Positions 9,108-17,902 of a DNA stretch of 64,000 nt are shown here, piece after piece. Within the stretch, counting starts at the first letter, position 1; each line of letters opens with the position of its first letter. A program made the position numbers and the translations under genes. The DNA is from Candidatus Nitrospira nitrosa. Its GTDB lineage: Bacteria; Nitrospirota; Nitrospiria; Nitrospirales; Nitrospiraceae. Under the pieces are notes generated by a model that worked only from the letters and a program-made list of their open reading frames with translations, was not told the DNA's origin and made no database searches. Location: NCBI RefSeq assembly GCF_001458735.1, contig NZ_CZQA01000010.1, forward strand, positions 124,001-188,000. The letters run 5' to 3'.

Positions 9108-10334
9108 TTAGTGAGAGAACGAGAAGTGAGGAGGGGAATACGTCACCATAAATGTTGTCGCATGAGATTCGGCCGAGCTGATTGCGCTGTCGGTATCGCG
9201 CCATCGGTACATGTACGATACCTCTGCACGCCACCATTCGAGAAACTGCCACGTCAACTTCGGGGCTACACTGACATAGCGGCTTTCTGGAAAGGTTCCA
9301 CCGATAGTCGTGCCCGCCTTTGCGGTCGTGAGCATTCCAACCACATTCAGCCCGACGGTCAAGGTTTCCGAAACCGCATAGATACCGGAGACCTCGCCTC
9401 GATTGGTCTGAATTAAAAGTCCCAATCCGCTGGGGCTCAGATCTCGTGCAAACATAACCTGAACCAAAGCCCGTTCAAACTTTTTTGTCATACTCGCCCC
9501 GGCCAACCACACGGTCTCCTTGGCACCGATAGAGCCGACCGGTGTCTCTGTATCGGAGGACAGAAACCTGGGACCGCCATGGACCGTTCCCGTCAACGAT
9601 TCATCAAACGCATGCGTGAGGCTCATATTAATTCCTGGAAAGTTCGCTCGAAATGGGAAGAGTGCATCCGTTGTGCGGAAATCCGTATAGGAGCCTGATA
9701 GTTGAATCTGGTCACGCTCTGTCAACTGATACTGCAATCCACTGGATCCACCCACCACCCGATGGTCAGCCAACCTGGCCGTTTCATACGCCGTGTCGGA
9801 CAACTGTACACTTGATTGAATTGATAACTTTTCCGTCACCGTCCTGGTCCACGTTGGATTAAAGGTCCACTGATTACGCTGGGCGAACTGCAGAACAACC
9901 CCTGTTGCCTGCAATTCACCGAGCAACGTATTGTCTCTGGTAAATCCTCCATTGAATCCAAAGAGATCCTGTTCCATTCGATAGTGCATCGACAAGGGAG
10001 CAACGATGTTCGTAAATTGCCTGTTTTCTTCCCCGAAATATCCGACAACATCCGCTGCGAGCTTGCTACTTACGTCGAGCCGCTCGGTCTTTCCCACAAA
10101 CTCCGCCGATGGCGTCACCCAATACCCGTAGGTGTCGTGATGCGGAAGCGGCGTCAACAAAAGGTTACTGTTATACACTCCCTTCAACCCAATGGATGGA
10201 GACAGAGACCATTCTGCTGCCTCGCTTTGGTATGCCATGCCGAATCCCAAAAGGCAAAGCAGCACTGCTAACCGCCCAACGCCCCTCACATATCGACTGT
10301 CATCACGGCCTCCAACGTCATCTCTTCCCTGCAT
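9108..10334 (-). CDS. XrtA/PEP-CTERM system-associated outer-membrane beta-barrel protein
   Basis: This is a 408-residue secreted protein with a signal peptide ending near YQSEAAEW. The rest is dominated by alternating hydrophobic/polar beta strands (for example LDVSSKLAADVVGYF, RDQIQLSGSYTDF and APKLTWQFLEWWRAEVSYMYRWRD) and ends in an aromatic strand (HFSFSH). This fits an outer-membrane barrel of the TIGR03016-like PEP-CTERM-associated family. It would serve as, or assist, the outer-membrane exit for the polysaccharide together with the small Wza-like protein encoded 3 bases upstream. No catalytic motif was recognised. Confidence 0.8.
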   Translation of the reverse strand: MQGRDDVGGRDDSRYVRGVGRLAVLLCLLGFGMAYQSEAAEWSLSPSIGLKGVYNSNLLLTPLPHHDTYGYWVTPSAEFVGKTERLDVSSKLAADVVGYFGEENRQFTNIVAPLSMHYRMEQDLFGFNGGFTRDNTLLGELQATGVVLQFAQRNQWTFNPTWTRTVTEKLSIQSSVQLSDTAYETARLADHRVVGGSSGLQYQLTERDQIQLSGSYTDFRTTDALFPFRANFPGINMSLTHAFDESLTGTVHGGPRFLSSDTETPVGSIGAKETVWLAGASMTKKFERALVQVMFARDLSPSGLGLLIQTNRGEVSGIYAVSETLTVGLNVVGMLTTAKAGTTIGGTFPESRYVSVAPKLTWQFLEWWRAEVSYMYRWRDTDSAISSAESHATTFMVTYSPPHFSFSH

Positions 10335-10337
10335 TGG

Positions 10338-10937
10338 TTACGGCACCATGACGACGTCACCGCGCTGGAGAAGAATATTCTGCTCCAAGTCTCTCCCTTT
10401 TCGAATATCTCCATAGCGGAAGGGAATGGCCTGCTGCTCTCCTCTTACTCGGCGCATCACCTTAATATCGTTTTCTCCGGCAAACGGGGTCAGCCCTCCG
10501 GCAAGACTGAGCGCCTGGAGTACATCGGCATAATGGCCCATCACATATTCACCGGGCTTGTTGACTCGACCAACGACATAGACCTTGTAGCTCGCAACTT
10601 TCGTCACGGCCACAGAGACATTGGGATTCGGGATAAACTTTGTGAGGCGTTTGACCAGCTCTCCACGAATATCGTCGACTGTCTGATTTTCCGCCGGAAT
10701 GTCTCCGACGAGGGGAAACGAGAACATGCCGTCCGGACGAACTACAACCTCACGTGTTAGCTGCTCATCTTTCCATACTGATACCAGTAAGACATCCTCT
10801 GCACCCAGTCGATATCCTGGCTCAAGCTGCGACACCAGAGCGGCAGGCATCGGATCCTCAGCATAAACAGGCATCGCCGCGAGCATGATACCCATCATCA
10901 GTCCCGTACTCAGCATTGGTCGCACCGAACGAACCAT
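10338..10937 (-). CDS. XrtA/PEP-CTERM system exopolysaccharide export protein (Wza-like, Poly_export/SLBB)
   Basis: This 199-residue periplasmic/outer-membrane export protein has a signal peptide ending at PVYAEDPM. A Poly_export domain follows (YRLGAEDVLLVSVWKDEQL, VVVRPDGMFSFPLVGDI), then one SLBB domain (YKVYVVGRVNKPGEYV, ALSLAGGLTPFA) and a final RGDVVMVP. It is much shorter than E. coli Wza and lacks the C-terminal amphipathic helix and the lipobox cysteine. That is usual for the PEP-CTERM export family, which relies on a separate barrel protein. The gene lies 7 bases after prsT and 3 bases before the barrel gene, so co-translation is likely. Confidence 0.9.
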   Translation of the reverse strand: MVRSVRPMLSTGLMMGIMLAAMPVYAEDPMPAALVSQLEPGYRLGAEDVLLVSVWKDEQLTREVVVRPDGMFSFPLVGDIPAENQTVDDIRGELVKRLTKFIPNPNVSVAVTKVASYKVYVVGRVNKPGEYVMGHYADVLQALSLAGGLTPFAGENDIKVMRRVRGEQQAIPFRYGDIRKGRDLEQNILLQRGDVVMVP

Positions 10938-10944
10938 GACCTTT

Positions 10945-13377
10945 TTACCCCCTTAGCTGTGCGAGGACCTGCTCGGCCTCTCGTCGCCCTTCAAACGGAT
11001 CCTGACTCTTGAGTGCTCTAGATAGGTGAGTGCGAGCCTCAGATCGTTGACCGGACTGAAACAAGGCGATCCCTAGATGATAATTTAGGACAGACATGTC
11101 GGGAGATTTAGCGACTGCGTGCTTCATTAAACGGATCGCTTCTTCTGATTGTCCCATCTTCAATCGAACCCATCCGAGTGTATCGATGAACAAAGGGTGT
11201 GGAGCATCCTTCTCAAACTCTTTGCTAAGACCAAAGGCTTTCTGCAGGCTTGCTGGATCCCCTTTGTGATCAACGAGTAAGACAGCCAGGTTATTTGCCG
11301 CCAATACGTTGTCCGGATTGATCCTCAAGGTCGCTTCATACGCTCCCATGGCCAGATCGAACTGTCCCCGCTCGGACTGCACCGACGCTAACAGCATGTA
11401 CAACTCCTCGCTGTCAGGGCTGGCTGCAAGCGCCTCCTGCACAATGTGTAACGCCACTTCAGGCTTACCCTGCGACAAGGACGCCGTGGCCCAGTTGAGC
11501 CATGGGGTCATCCACTTCGGATTGACTCGGACGGCTTCCCGATAGTGTGATGCAGCCTCCTCGTGAAACTGTGAACGTGATAAGACCTCGCCCAGGAGCC
11601 CGTGCGCGAAGGGATGATCCTTATTGGAAGCCAAGATAGACTCCAGCCTGGCTCTGGAACGGGCAACCTGCCCTAACCCCACCTCCACCTTCACAAGCAA
11701 CAGTAACGGCTCCGCTTCATTTGGAGCGACCGCAGTTGCTCGTTCGTAGGCCAGACTCGCTTCCCTCAGGCGGTGCTGCGCCTCGTAAAACCGCCCCTCA
11801 GCCAACAGGGCCACGGACTGATTGCCACCTGACACCTGGCGAAGTCGCGACAACGTTCGCTCTGCCTCGTGCCAATTCTTCGTCACCACATCCAACGTCA
11901 TCAGCATGTCGAGCGCGGTGATATCATTGGGCCGCTGCCTCAAGAGATCCTCAAGGCGCGCACGGGCCTGCTGGTGCCGTCCACTTCTGCTGTCTAGTAA
12001 CGCCAAGGATCGCTTAGCATCCACCTGATCTGGGTACAGCGCCACGGCTCTCTCCAAACTATCCTTAGCGAGAGTAATATCGCCGGCAAGCTGATAGGCC
12101 TGACCAAGCAAATAATGCACAGTGGCTAACTCTGGTTGGTCATGCAAGACAGTGCGAAACGCCTGCACGGCATCCTTCCCGTTTCTTCTGGTTAAGGCCA
12201 TCCGCCCAGTAAGAATCAATCCTTCAGTTGATCGAGGATTCTGTTGCAAAACATCGCGCACTTGACGTTCCGCGTCGACCTGCTTACCGGTCAGAAAATC
12301 CATCTCCGCCAGTTTCACCTTGGCTTCCAGGCCAATCGGCTTCTCGTTGTATTCATGAGTCAACGCGATATACCGATCGCGGGCTTTGTCGTCTTGCCCC
12401 ATCTTTCTGTAGAGTGCGGCAACTCCAAATTGAAGTTGGCTGGCATATGGTAACTGGACTGTAGCCTCCAATAGCACGCGTTCGGCAGACGCGAGATCAT
12501 TTCTATTCACAAAGAACTCCGCTAATACAAGCCTGCGTTGCTCACTGTGAGGATCACGCGCCACGGCGTCACGAAGCACGGTTTCCGCCTGACCATAGGC
12601 GGTCTGCTTGACATAGAACTGCGCCAATCTCATCCGATGATCAAGCGATTCCGGTTCGACGTCGATCATCCGACGGATCACTCTCTCCGCACCGGCTAAA
12701 TCATTGGCTCTGGTCAATACCGCATTCAAATTATTCAGCAGATCCAGATCTTTAGGATGCGCCTCCAAGGCGCCTTGCAACGTGCCCTCGGCGTCACGAT
12801 ATCGCTGACGTTGGCCATACAACGTCGCAAGAAGAATCGCGACATCTGGCTCCGTCGGGAACTTCTTGATGAGTGCCTCCGCCTTAGGAATGGCAGAAAG
12901 AACCGCCTCGCCAGAAACGACCTGTGAGGCAATCATTAGCGCCTGCGCCTGAGCGTGGCCGGGATTTCTCTTGAGTACCGCCTCTGCCACTTCCGTCACA
13001 TGGTCGGGCAATCGAGCCTCCAGGTAGTATTTGCCCAACGTAATCAATGCCGCGGCATGATCAGGGTTCAGCCGTATGGCCTCCTGATACAGCTGCACCG
13101 CATTACGCCAATTCTTTTCCTTTTCCTCAACCCGAGCAAAGAGGACATAGGCATCCGCATCCTTTGGATCAATTTTCAACACATTTCTCAGGGCCACTCT
13201 CGCCTTGGGATAATTCGCGGCATCCATATACTCAGTCGCTCGCGCAAAGTACTTTGCCTTTCGCTCCTCAGGACCGCCACAAGCGGTCACGATGATACCC
13301 GCCAGGAGAATAATGCCGACACATCGACTCCTGTTGACACTCTGCGCACAGCGCTTATGTACGTATCCACAATTCAT
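10945..13377 (-). CDS. prsT: XrtA/PEP-CTERM system TPR-repeat lipoprotein PrsT
   Basis: This is an 810-residue lipoprotein built almost wholly of tetratricopeptide repeats. The N-terminus has a hydrophobic segment and a lipobox ending in IVTACGG, so it should be anchored to a membrane on the periplasmic side. Repeats run from about residue 40 to the end, with typical signatures such as AVQLYQEAIRLNPDHAAAL and HYREAVRVNPKWMTPWL. The length and layout match the PEP_TPR_lipo family (TIGR02917-like, PrsT), a marker of XrtA loci and probably a scaffold for export or sorting. It lies between the WecA-like transferase and the export protein. The start is the first ATG after a 29-base gap; an internal start is possible. 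Confidence 0.9.
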   Translation of the reverse strand: MNCGYVHKRCAQSVNRSRCVGIILLAGIIVTACGGPEERKAKYFARATEYMDAANYPKARVALRNVLKIDPKDADAYVLFARVEEKEKNWRNAVQLYQEAIRLNPDHAAALITLGKYYLEARLPDHVTEVAEAVLKRNPGHAQAQALMIASQVVSGEAVLSAIPKAEALIKKFPTEPDVAILLATLYGQRQRYRDAEGTLQGALEAHPKDLDLLNNLNAVLTRANDLAGAERVIRRMIDVEPESLDHRMRLAQFYVKQTAYGQAETVLRDAVARDPHSEQRRLVLAEFFVNRNDLASAERVLLEATVQLPYASQLQFGVAALYRKMGQDDKARDRYIALTHEYNEKPIGLEAKVKLAEMDFLTGKQVDAERQVRDVLQQNPRSTEGLILTGRMALTRRNGKDAVQAFRTVLHDQPELATVHYLLGQAYQLAGDITLAKDSLERAVALYPDQVDAKRSLALLDSRSGRHQQARARLEDLLRQRPNDITALDMLMTLDVVTKNWHEAERTLSRLRQVSGGNQSVALLAEGRFYEAQHRLREASLAYERATAVAPNEAEPLLLLVKVEVGLGQVARSRARLESILASNKDHPFAHGLLGEVLSRSQFHEEAASHYREAVRVNPKWMTPWLNWATASLSQGKPEVALHIVQEALAASPDSEELYMLLASVQSERGQFDLAMGAYEATLRINPDNVLAANNLAVLLVDHKGDPASLQKAFGLSKEFEKDAPHPLFIDTLGWVRLKMGQSEEAIRLMKHAVAKSPDMSVLNYHLGIALFQSGQRSEARTHLSRALKSQDPFEGRREAEQVLAQLRG

Positions 13378-13406
13378 GCTTGTAAGTTATTACGTAACGC
13401 GATTCG

Positions 13407-15041
13407 CTACAACAAAATCCGAATTCCCAACCCGAAGAGGATCCAGAGCGACACCAGTCCTAATTGTCTGACACGAGTGGAAAATGCATGGAGGAGCAAC
13501 TCGAAGGAGAAGAAGAGCACCACCAGTTTGGCAGCGAAGATACCCAAATGCGAGACATTGGCACTGACCTCTGGGAGAAGTGGAAATGTCACGGCCAAGA
13601 ACACCATCAAATAGTCGAGCGGTGTCGTCTGAAAACGGCTCTCTTGATTGAATCGAAGACTTAACAGCACCATGATCGCGGCGACGATAAAAAACACGTT
13701 GTCCGCCATCACGACGGCAGAAACAGTACCAACTCGAGATCCTTCACAGACATAGAGCAAAAACGTGGTTCCGACATAGAGCCCCCCGCGCACGAAGTAT
13801 GGAGCAACCCTCGAAGAGCATGAGAGTCCGATCAATACGACTGCGAATAGGGCAATCGAGACATATCCCACGTCACTAGGAACCGTCGATGGAAGAAATA
13901 CCAAGGCAATCAAGAACAATGGAACGGTCACGGCCAAAAACTGGATTGGGACATCCGTCAGCCAAGGCCCGTTGACAAATTTGCTGATGCTGGCATTTGA
14001 GAGAACAGAGCCTGCTCGTGACGCTGGGGTGTGAAGAAGTCCTCGTCCCACGGCAATAAATAACATGAGAACCGAGAGCGCCAACACAAGGTAGAGCGGC
14101 ACGATGAGTCTGTCTGACTGCCACCGTAACAGATAGGCCACACCCAACATACTAGCCTGTATGAGATAGATCACAGTCACAGCTTCGTAGTGAGTCAGTC
14201 CAACTGTGAGCAACTTATGATGGATATGAGCTCGATCTCCAACGAATGGCGACCGCCCCTCGGCTAATCGTTGCCCCGTGACTCCGAGCGTATCCAAAAA
14301 CGGAAGGCCCAGGAGAAATAGGGCAAGACTCGGCGTGAATGGCCCACGCGATGAATCCGTCAGCAAGACGGCCAGTACCCCCATCATGAATCCCAGGAGT
14401 TGGCTGCCTCCGTCCCCCATGAAAATGCGGGCAGGATACGTGTTGTACCGCAAGAACCCCAAAATCGCGCCAAGAAATGGAACCGTGAGCACGAGAACCG
14501 TCAAGTCACTAGAGAGATACGCCAGATAGGCAATCCCACTGAGCGTTAAGAACGACAACCCACCGGCCAGGCCGTCTAAGCCATCTGTCAGATTCACCGC
14601 GTTTGAGACGCCGATCAGAAATGCGACCGTCACGAACATCCCAATCCAGGCAGGCACTTCCACATCAGGGAGAAAGGGAAGCGTGGTAAACCAGATATCT
14701 CCGCAGATCACCACAACAAGCGCAGCGAACAGTTGGCCGACAACTTTGGTTCTGTAGCCAAGATCAACTCGGTCGTCCCACACACCGAAACTTACGATAA
14801 TCCCGCAGCCTAATAACACTGAGAATGTCGTGGTATCTTTAGGGCCCCACCAGGCAATCGAGGCGCAGGCGCCGACAGCAAACGCAATCCCACCGATCCG
14901 TGGCACCGCATGCTCATGAACCTTCCGCCCTCCCGGCTGATCCATGATCTGGAAGCGCTCTGCCACAATCCGTAAGAGCGGAATCAGAGCCATGCAGACC
15001 AGCAAAGCGGTCATGGAACTGAAAAAGAGTTCATTCAGCAT
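13407..15041 (-). CDS. WecA/MraY-family sugar-1-phosphate transferase with an extra C-terminal membrane domain
   Basis: This polytopic inner-membrane protein of about 544 residues is the likely priming enzyme that loads the first sugar-phosphate onto undecaprenyl phosphate. The first 330 residues are the MraY/WecA/TagO fold with the family motifs VWDDRVDLGYRTK, NLTDGLDGLAGG, IFMGDGGSQLLGF and DRAHIHHKLL. The remaining 210 or so residues contain about six more predicted membrane helices (starting LTDVPIQFLAVTVPLFLIAL) with no motif I recognise. This makes the protein far longer than WecA (about 360 residues). The ATG at 15041 has GGAG 11 bases upstream; a GTG at 15053 is the alternative. The nucleotide-sugar substrate cannot be read from sequence. 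Confidence 0.87.
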   Translation of the reverse strand: MLNELFFSSMTALLVCMALIPLLRIVAERFQIMDQPGGRKVHEHAVPRIGGIAFAVGACASIAWWGPKDTTTFSVLLGCGIIVSFGVWDDRVDLGYRTKVVGQLFAALVVVICGDIWFTTLPFLPDVEVPAWIGMFVTVAFLIGVSNAVNLTDGLDGLAGGLSFLTLSGIAYLAYLSSDLTVLVLTVPFLGAILGFLRYNTYPARIFMGDGGSQLLGFMMGVLAVLLTDSSRGPFTPSLALFLLGLPFLDTLGVTGQRLAEGRSPFVGDRAHIHHKLLTVGLTHYEAVTVIYLIQASMLGVAYLLRWQSDRLIVPLYLVLALSVLMLFIAVGRGLLHTPASRAGSVLSNASISKFVNGPWLTDVPIQFLAVTVPLFLIALVFLPSTVPSDVGYVSIALFAVVLIGLSCSSRVAPYFVRGGLYVGTTFLLYVCEGSRVGTVSAVVMADNVFFIVAAIMVLLSLRFNQESRFQTTPLDYLMVFLAVTFPLLPEVSANVSHLGIFAAKLVVLFFSFELLLHAFSTRVRQLGLVSLWILFGLGIRILL

Positions 15042-15072
15042 GGGTATTCTCACTCCTCATACACAGTGCTGT

Positions 15073-16647
15073 TCAGTCCGGTATAAATCTCGCCAACTCT
15101 CCCCCAATGGCTACGGCGAAATCCTGGAGACGTTGGTCGACCATGAATTCTGATTCACCGGGGCCGACGAGCGCAGCCAACCTGACCAGCGCTCCGTCGG
15201 TCCGCTGTCGAGAAAATGCGTCCCACAATAAGTACATCTTGACCAAGTATTCGCTTGTGAGATTACGCTCGCGTTGTTTAAACCAATACAAGACGATTTG
15301 CTTTTGACCGCCTTTCTGAATGACAACACGATTGGCCCTCAGCGGCTGCATGCTCATATCTGAGATTGGTAATTCCACTTGCGTTAATGACTCAATTTCC
15401 CACCCGCCGCCAGGCAGACAGCTTTGAGGTGAATGAGCCGACTGCCCTTTCCGCTGTGACCGATAGTAGGCGGCATAGAAATTTATCTGCTGCTGGGGAT
15501 TCAATCTATAATCCGCCAGAACATAATCATCAAACCGAAGGACATCGATATACTGCTGTTCGAGAGGAAATGGCTGACCGCGCCATCCGTTGATCTGCAT
15601 CGGAAAATCGACAAAGGCGGTTCGTTGAGGAGGACTTTCTTCACGATCCATAAGCAGAGTGCCAAGCAACGCACATGGCGCAAACAACGCCACACTGCAT
15701 AAGTAGGCGGGGCCGGGTGAGAAGATCCGGTTAGGGAGAACGCTCACCTCACGTTTCGCGACGGCCCCTACTTCCGGATTTCGCCATTTCAAATGCTCCC
15801 GCAACGATCTTCGAGGTGCTTCCGTGCCGAGTCTTCCTAACCACGCCATCTCGAGAATCAGTAACCCAAAACTCACCATGAAAATGACCCAGCCTTCAAA
15901 GAGATGGTAGAAGCCTTCTGCAGCACCTTTCCCATGCAGCTCTACCAACACGCCGATCATGCCAATCCGAAAACCATTAATCAGTATAGAGATGGGAATG
16001 GCTGAGAGGACTAAGATGACTCTCTTCCATATCTTGTCCTTAAAGAGATAGGCGCAGAGTAACGCAAGCGAGAGCAGGGGCAGCAGATACCGAATCCCAC
16101 TGCAGGCTTCCACGACCTGCAGCTGAACAGGCCCTAGATCGATGACATTGCCTTCACGAAATGCCATTACCCCAACAAGCTGGAGGCAGCCGACGCCGAG
16201 CGATGAGGACCACAATTGAAGTTGGCTTGAGAGATTCGCATAAACAAAGGTGGGAAGCGGTATCGCTGTCAGGAGATAGCCAAGGGGAAACGCAATCACC
16301 TTTGTTCCGTGAATCCCAATGAGCGTCATAGCCAGTCCGACCAGTACAATCCATAAAGAAAGATGTAGGACAAGAAAGAGGGTCGAGAGTTCCCCCACCA
16401 CATAAAGAAGGAGGCCACAACCGATAACGGCCAAGCCCCACCATGATTGCTTCGTTGGCATGTTGGACAACTGGTGTCGGGATTGCCATATAAGAACCCC
16501 TGAGATGAGAGGAACGAACAATCCGTGACTGTAGTCCTCGCTCTCCAGCCATCGGCTGATCAGAAACAGAAGACTATCGGCATATAGATAAAGCAAGAAT
16601 GAGACGATCAAGACCGATGAAACGAATAGAGCGCGTGTACTCGCCAT
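15073..16647 (-). CDS. xrtA: Exosortase (XrtA-type) fused to an EpsI domain
   Basis: This 524-residue inner-membrane protein is the transpeptidase-like enzyme that recognises PEP-CTERM tails. The N-terminal 270 residues have eight or so membrane helices and the three conserved residues of exosortases: Cys182 in VVEACSGIRYLL, Arg227 in INGFRIGMIG and His248 in GFYHLFEGW. After a cytoplasmic linker and one more helix, residues 345-520 form an EpsI domain (INGWRGQPF, DYVLADYRL, SCLPGGGWEIES). EpsI is often a separate gene. The flanking PrsT, export, chain-length, kinase and ATPase genes point to the XrtA type. The VPLP signature of the neighbouring target also occurs with XrtD, so the subclass is not certain. 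Confidence 0.88.
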   Translation of the reverse strand: MASTRALFVSSVLIVSFLLYLYADSLLFLISRWLESEDYSHGLFVPLISGVLIWQSRHQLSNMPTKQSWWGLAVIGCGLLLYVVGELSTLFLVLHLSLWIVLVGLAMTLIGIHGTKVIAFPLGYLLTAIPLPTFVYANLSSQLQLWSSSLGVGCLQLVGVMAFREGNVIDLGPVQLQVVEACSGIRYLLPLLSLALLCAYLFKDKIWKRVILVLSAIPISILINGFRIGMIGVLVELHGKGAAEGFYHLFEGWVIFMVSFGLLILEMAWLGRLGTEAPRRSLREHLKWRNPEVGAVAKREVSVLPNRIFSPGPAYLCSVALFAPCALLGTLLMDREESPPQRTAFVDFPMQINGWRGQPFPLEQQYIDVLRFDDYVLADYRLNPQQQINFYAAYYRSQRKGQSAHSPQSCLPGGGWEIESLTQVELPISDMSMQPLRANRVVIQKGGQKQIVLYWFKQRERNLTSEYLVKMYLLWDAFSRQRTDGALVRLAALVGPGESEFMVDQRLQDFAVAIGGELARFIPD

Positions 16648-16772
16648 AAGACAGCTTCACCCAACCACTAGTGAGAAATGAATAAAACAAGCGACGCCGA
16701 TCCGACCAAGCGGGGCGAAACCTGATTGTCTATTGGAACCGTAACTCTGTCGATTGATTTCGGAGAAAGAAC

Positions 16773-16804
16773 GGGCTTGATATCTCCTGAGAGATACCAA
16801 GCCC
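16773..16804 (-). terminator. Hairpin terminator after the PEP-CTERM gene
   Basis: GGGCTTG at 16773-16779 and CAAGCCC at 16798-16804 pair perfectly. The inner ATATCTC/GAGATAC arms add a second stem with one mismatch, around a CTGA loop. On the minus strand it follows the PEP-CTERM stop (16831) by 26 bases and is followed by pyrimidine-rich GTTCTTTCTCC. This would limit readthrough from the PEP-CTERM gene into exosortase. The T tract is imperfect. Confidence 0.55.
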
Positions 16805-16830
16805 CTAATGACCAGAAATGAGGAAGTTAC

Positions 16831-17499
16831 CTAGACTTTGGACGTACGAAGATTTCTCAATCCTCCCGCTCCCAACCCCACTAAAGAAATCAGCCCCGCG
16901 CCGAACAGAAGAACCGCCGTCGGCAGCGGTACTGCCGTCAAACTACTGATCGACCCTACATAGGCGCCTGGAACTCCATCGCCGTCCTCAAAAAGGAGTC
17001 GCCATCTGGCACTCCCACCGTTCAGACTGTCCAAACTAGGAGGATCCTGAACGTTCAGATTCAATCCTCCTCCAATCTGGTTAAGGCGAAGCCCAAAACT
17101 GAATGGAGTGCTGCCATCCGATAGGGAATTACCGCTGGCAGCAGTAACCAATTCCCATCGGTCGCCATTGCCCCCCCCCAGCGAAATATTCTTCGAAAGC
17201 GTGACGGCATTAGCACCTGCCGCGAACGATGACGTATAGAGGTCAGTCCCATTAAAGCTCATCTTGAAGCTGTAATCCTTTACCGTGCCATTGTAGACAC
17301 CACCACTCCCGACCGTTGAGTTGTCATATTTAAACAGTCCGGAAATTTGAAAGGAGCCAGTCGTGTCACCATCCAGATTGCCGGCAAACGAATACGTCAT
17401 CAATGCTGCTTGCGCTCCCGTGACCGGAACCGAGAGGGCACAGATCGCTGCAACCGGCAGCGCAAATCCCCTCCTAAACCATCGTTTCATCATCTGCAT
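16831..17499 (-). CDS. PEP-CTERM (VPLP-type) sorting-domain protein
   Basis: This is a 222-residue secreted protein and the probable exosortase substrate. It has an N-terminal signal peptide (RRGFALPVAAICALSVPVTGAQA, cleaved near residue 32). The extracellular body is Gly/Ser/Asn-rich and carries no domain I recognise. At residues 190-222 is the tripartite sorting tail: VPLPTAVLLFGAGLISLVG, a short membrane helix, then a basic end (RNLRTSKV). PEP-CTERM proteins are thought to be moved to the surface and released or anchored in exopolysaccharide. The ATG at 17499 has GGAG 7 bases upstream. The gene has its own sigma-54 promoter and terminator, so it is expressed separately from the operons on both sides. 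A run of eight G on the coding strand (17171-17178) encodes Gly-Gly-Gly. Confidence 0.88.
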   Translation of the reverse strand: MQMMKRWFRRGFALPVAAICALSVPVTGAQAALMTYSFAGNLDGDTTGSFQISGLFKYDNSTVGSGGVYNGTVKDYSFKMSFNGTDLYTSSFAAGANAVTLSKNISLGGGNGDRWELVTAASGNSLSDGSTPFSFGLRLNQIGGGLNLNVQDPPSLDSLNGGSARWRLLFEDGDGVPGAYVGSISSLTAVPLPTAVLLFGAGLISLVGLGAGGLRNLRTSKV

Positions 17500-17902
17500 A
17501 CCACAACTCCTGTTAAAGGTTGCCGAATAGTTACGCTATTAGGAACACGCATGAATAGATGATTGGCTAGCAATCCTCAGGCCAAACCACAAACCTCCTA
17601 TGTCTCTGAAAACTAAGGTAGCAGACGTACCCCCCCTGCTCATAACTGTGTCAACATTCCTGCAGCAGCGTTCAAATATGTAACGGCACTGAATCACTCG
17701 GCAAAAACTTCTCGCTACTCCGTACCCGGACGAATGCTCTACTAAGGATGGTAACGCGATGCTCCTGGGCAGTAGAACCGATGCGTACACAACAGCCGTC
17801 CAGCCAATCATCACTGTCACCAAATCACCTTTGTCTTGAATTCAAACTTGCAATGATTGCCCCATAATGCGATGCCGAATTGATGGAACCCCTGGCATAA
17901 AT
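17500..17902. promoter_or_regulatory. Regulatory intergenic region upstream of the PEP-CTERM gene
   Basis: No protein gene is supported in these 403 bases. The proximal part carries the sigma-54 promoter described separately and a small inverted repeat, GATTG-GCTAG-CAATC, overlapping it (17561-17575). The distal 300 bases are long enough to hold enhancer sites for an RpoN activator such as PrsR, but I could not identify a convincing repeated binding motif. A C7 run lies at 17631-17637. Confidence 0.5.
17569..17584 (-). promoter_or_regulatory. Sigma-54 (RpoN) promoter of the PEP-CTERM gene
   Basis: On the minus strand the sequence reads TGGCCTGAGGATTGCT. This fits the -24/-12 consensus TGGCAYRNNNNTTGCW at all defined positions except one (C for A at the fifth). 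The GG and GC cores are exactly 10 bases apart. Transcription would start near 17558, leaving a leader of about 58 bases before the ATG at 17499. RpoN control by the PrsK/PrsR system is known for PEP-CTERM genes in other bacteria. Confidence 0.75.

Noticed and set aside
12955-13614. 219-codon open frame antisense to prsT and the WecA-like gene
   Set aside because: It is antisense to two well-supported genes and has no recognisable domain.
17539-17823. Open frame of 94 codons on the minus strand upstream of the PEP-CTERM gene
   Set aside because: It overlaps the sigma-54 promoter, has no ribosome site and no family-like sequence.
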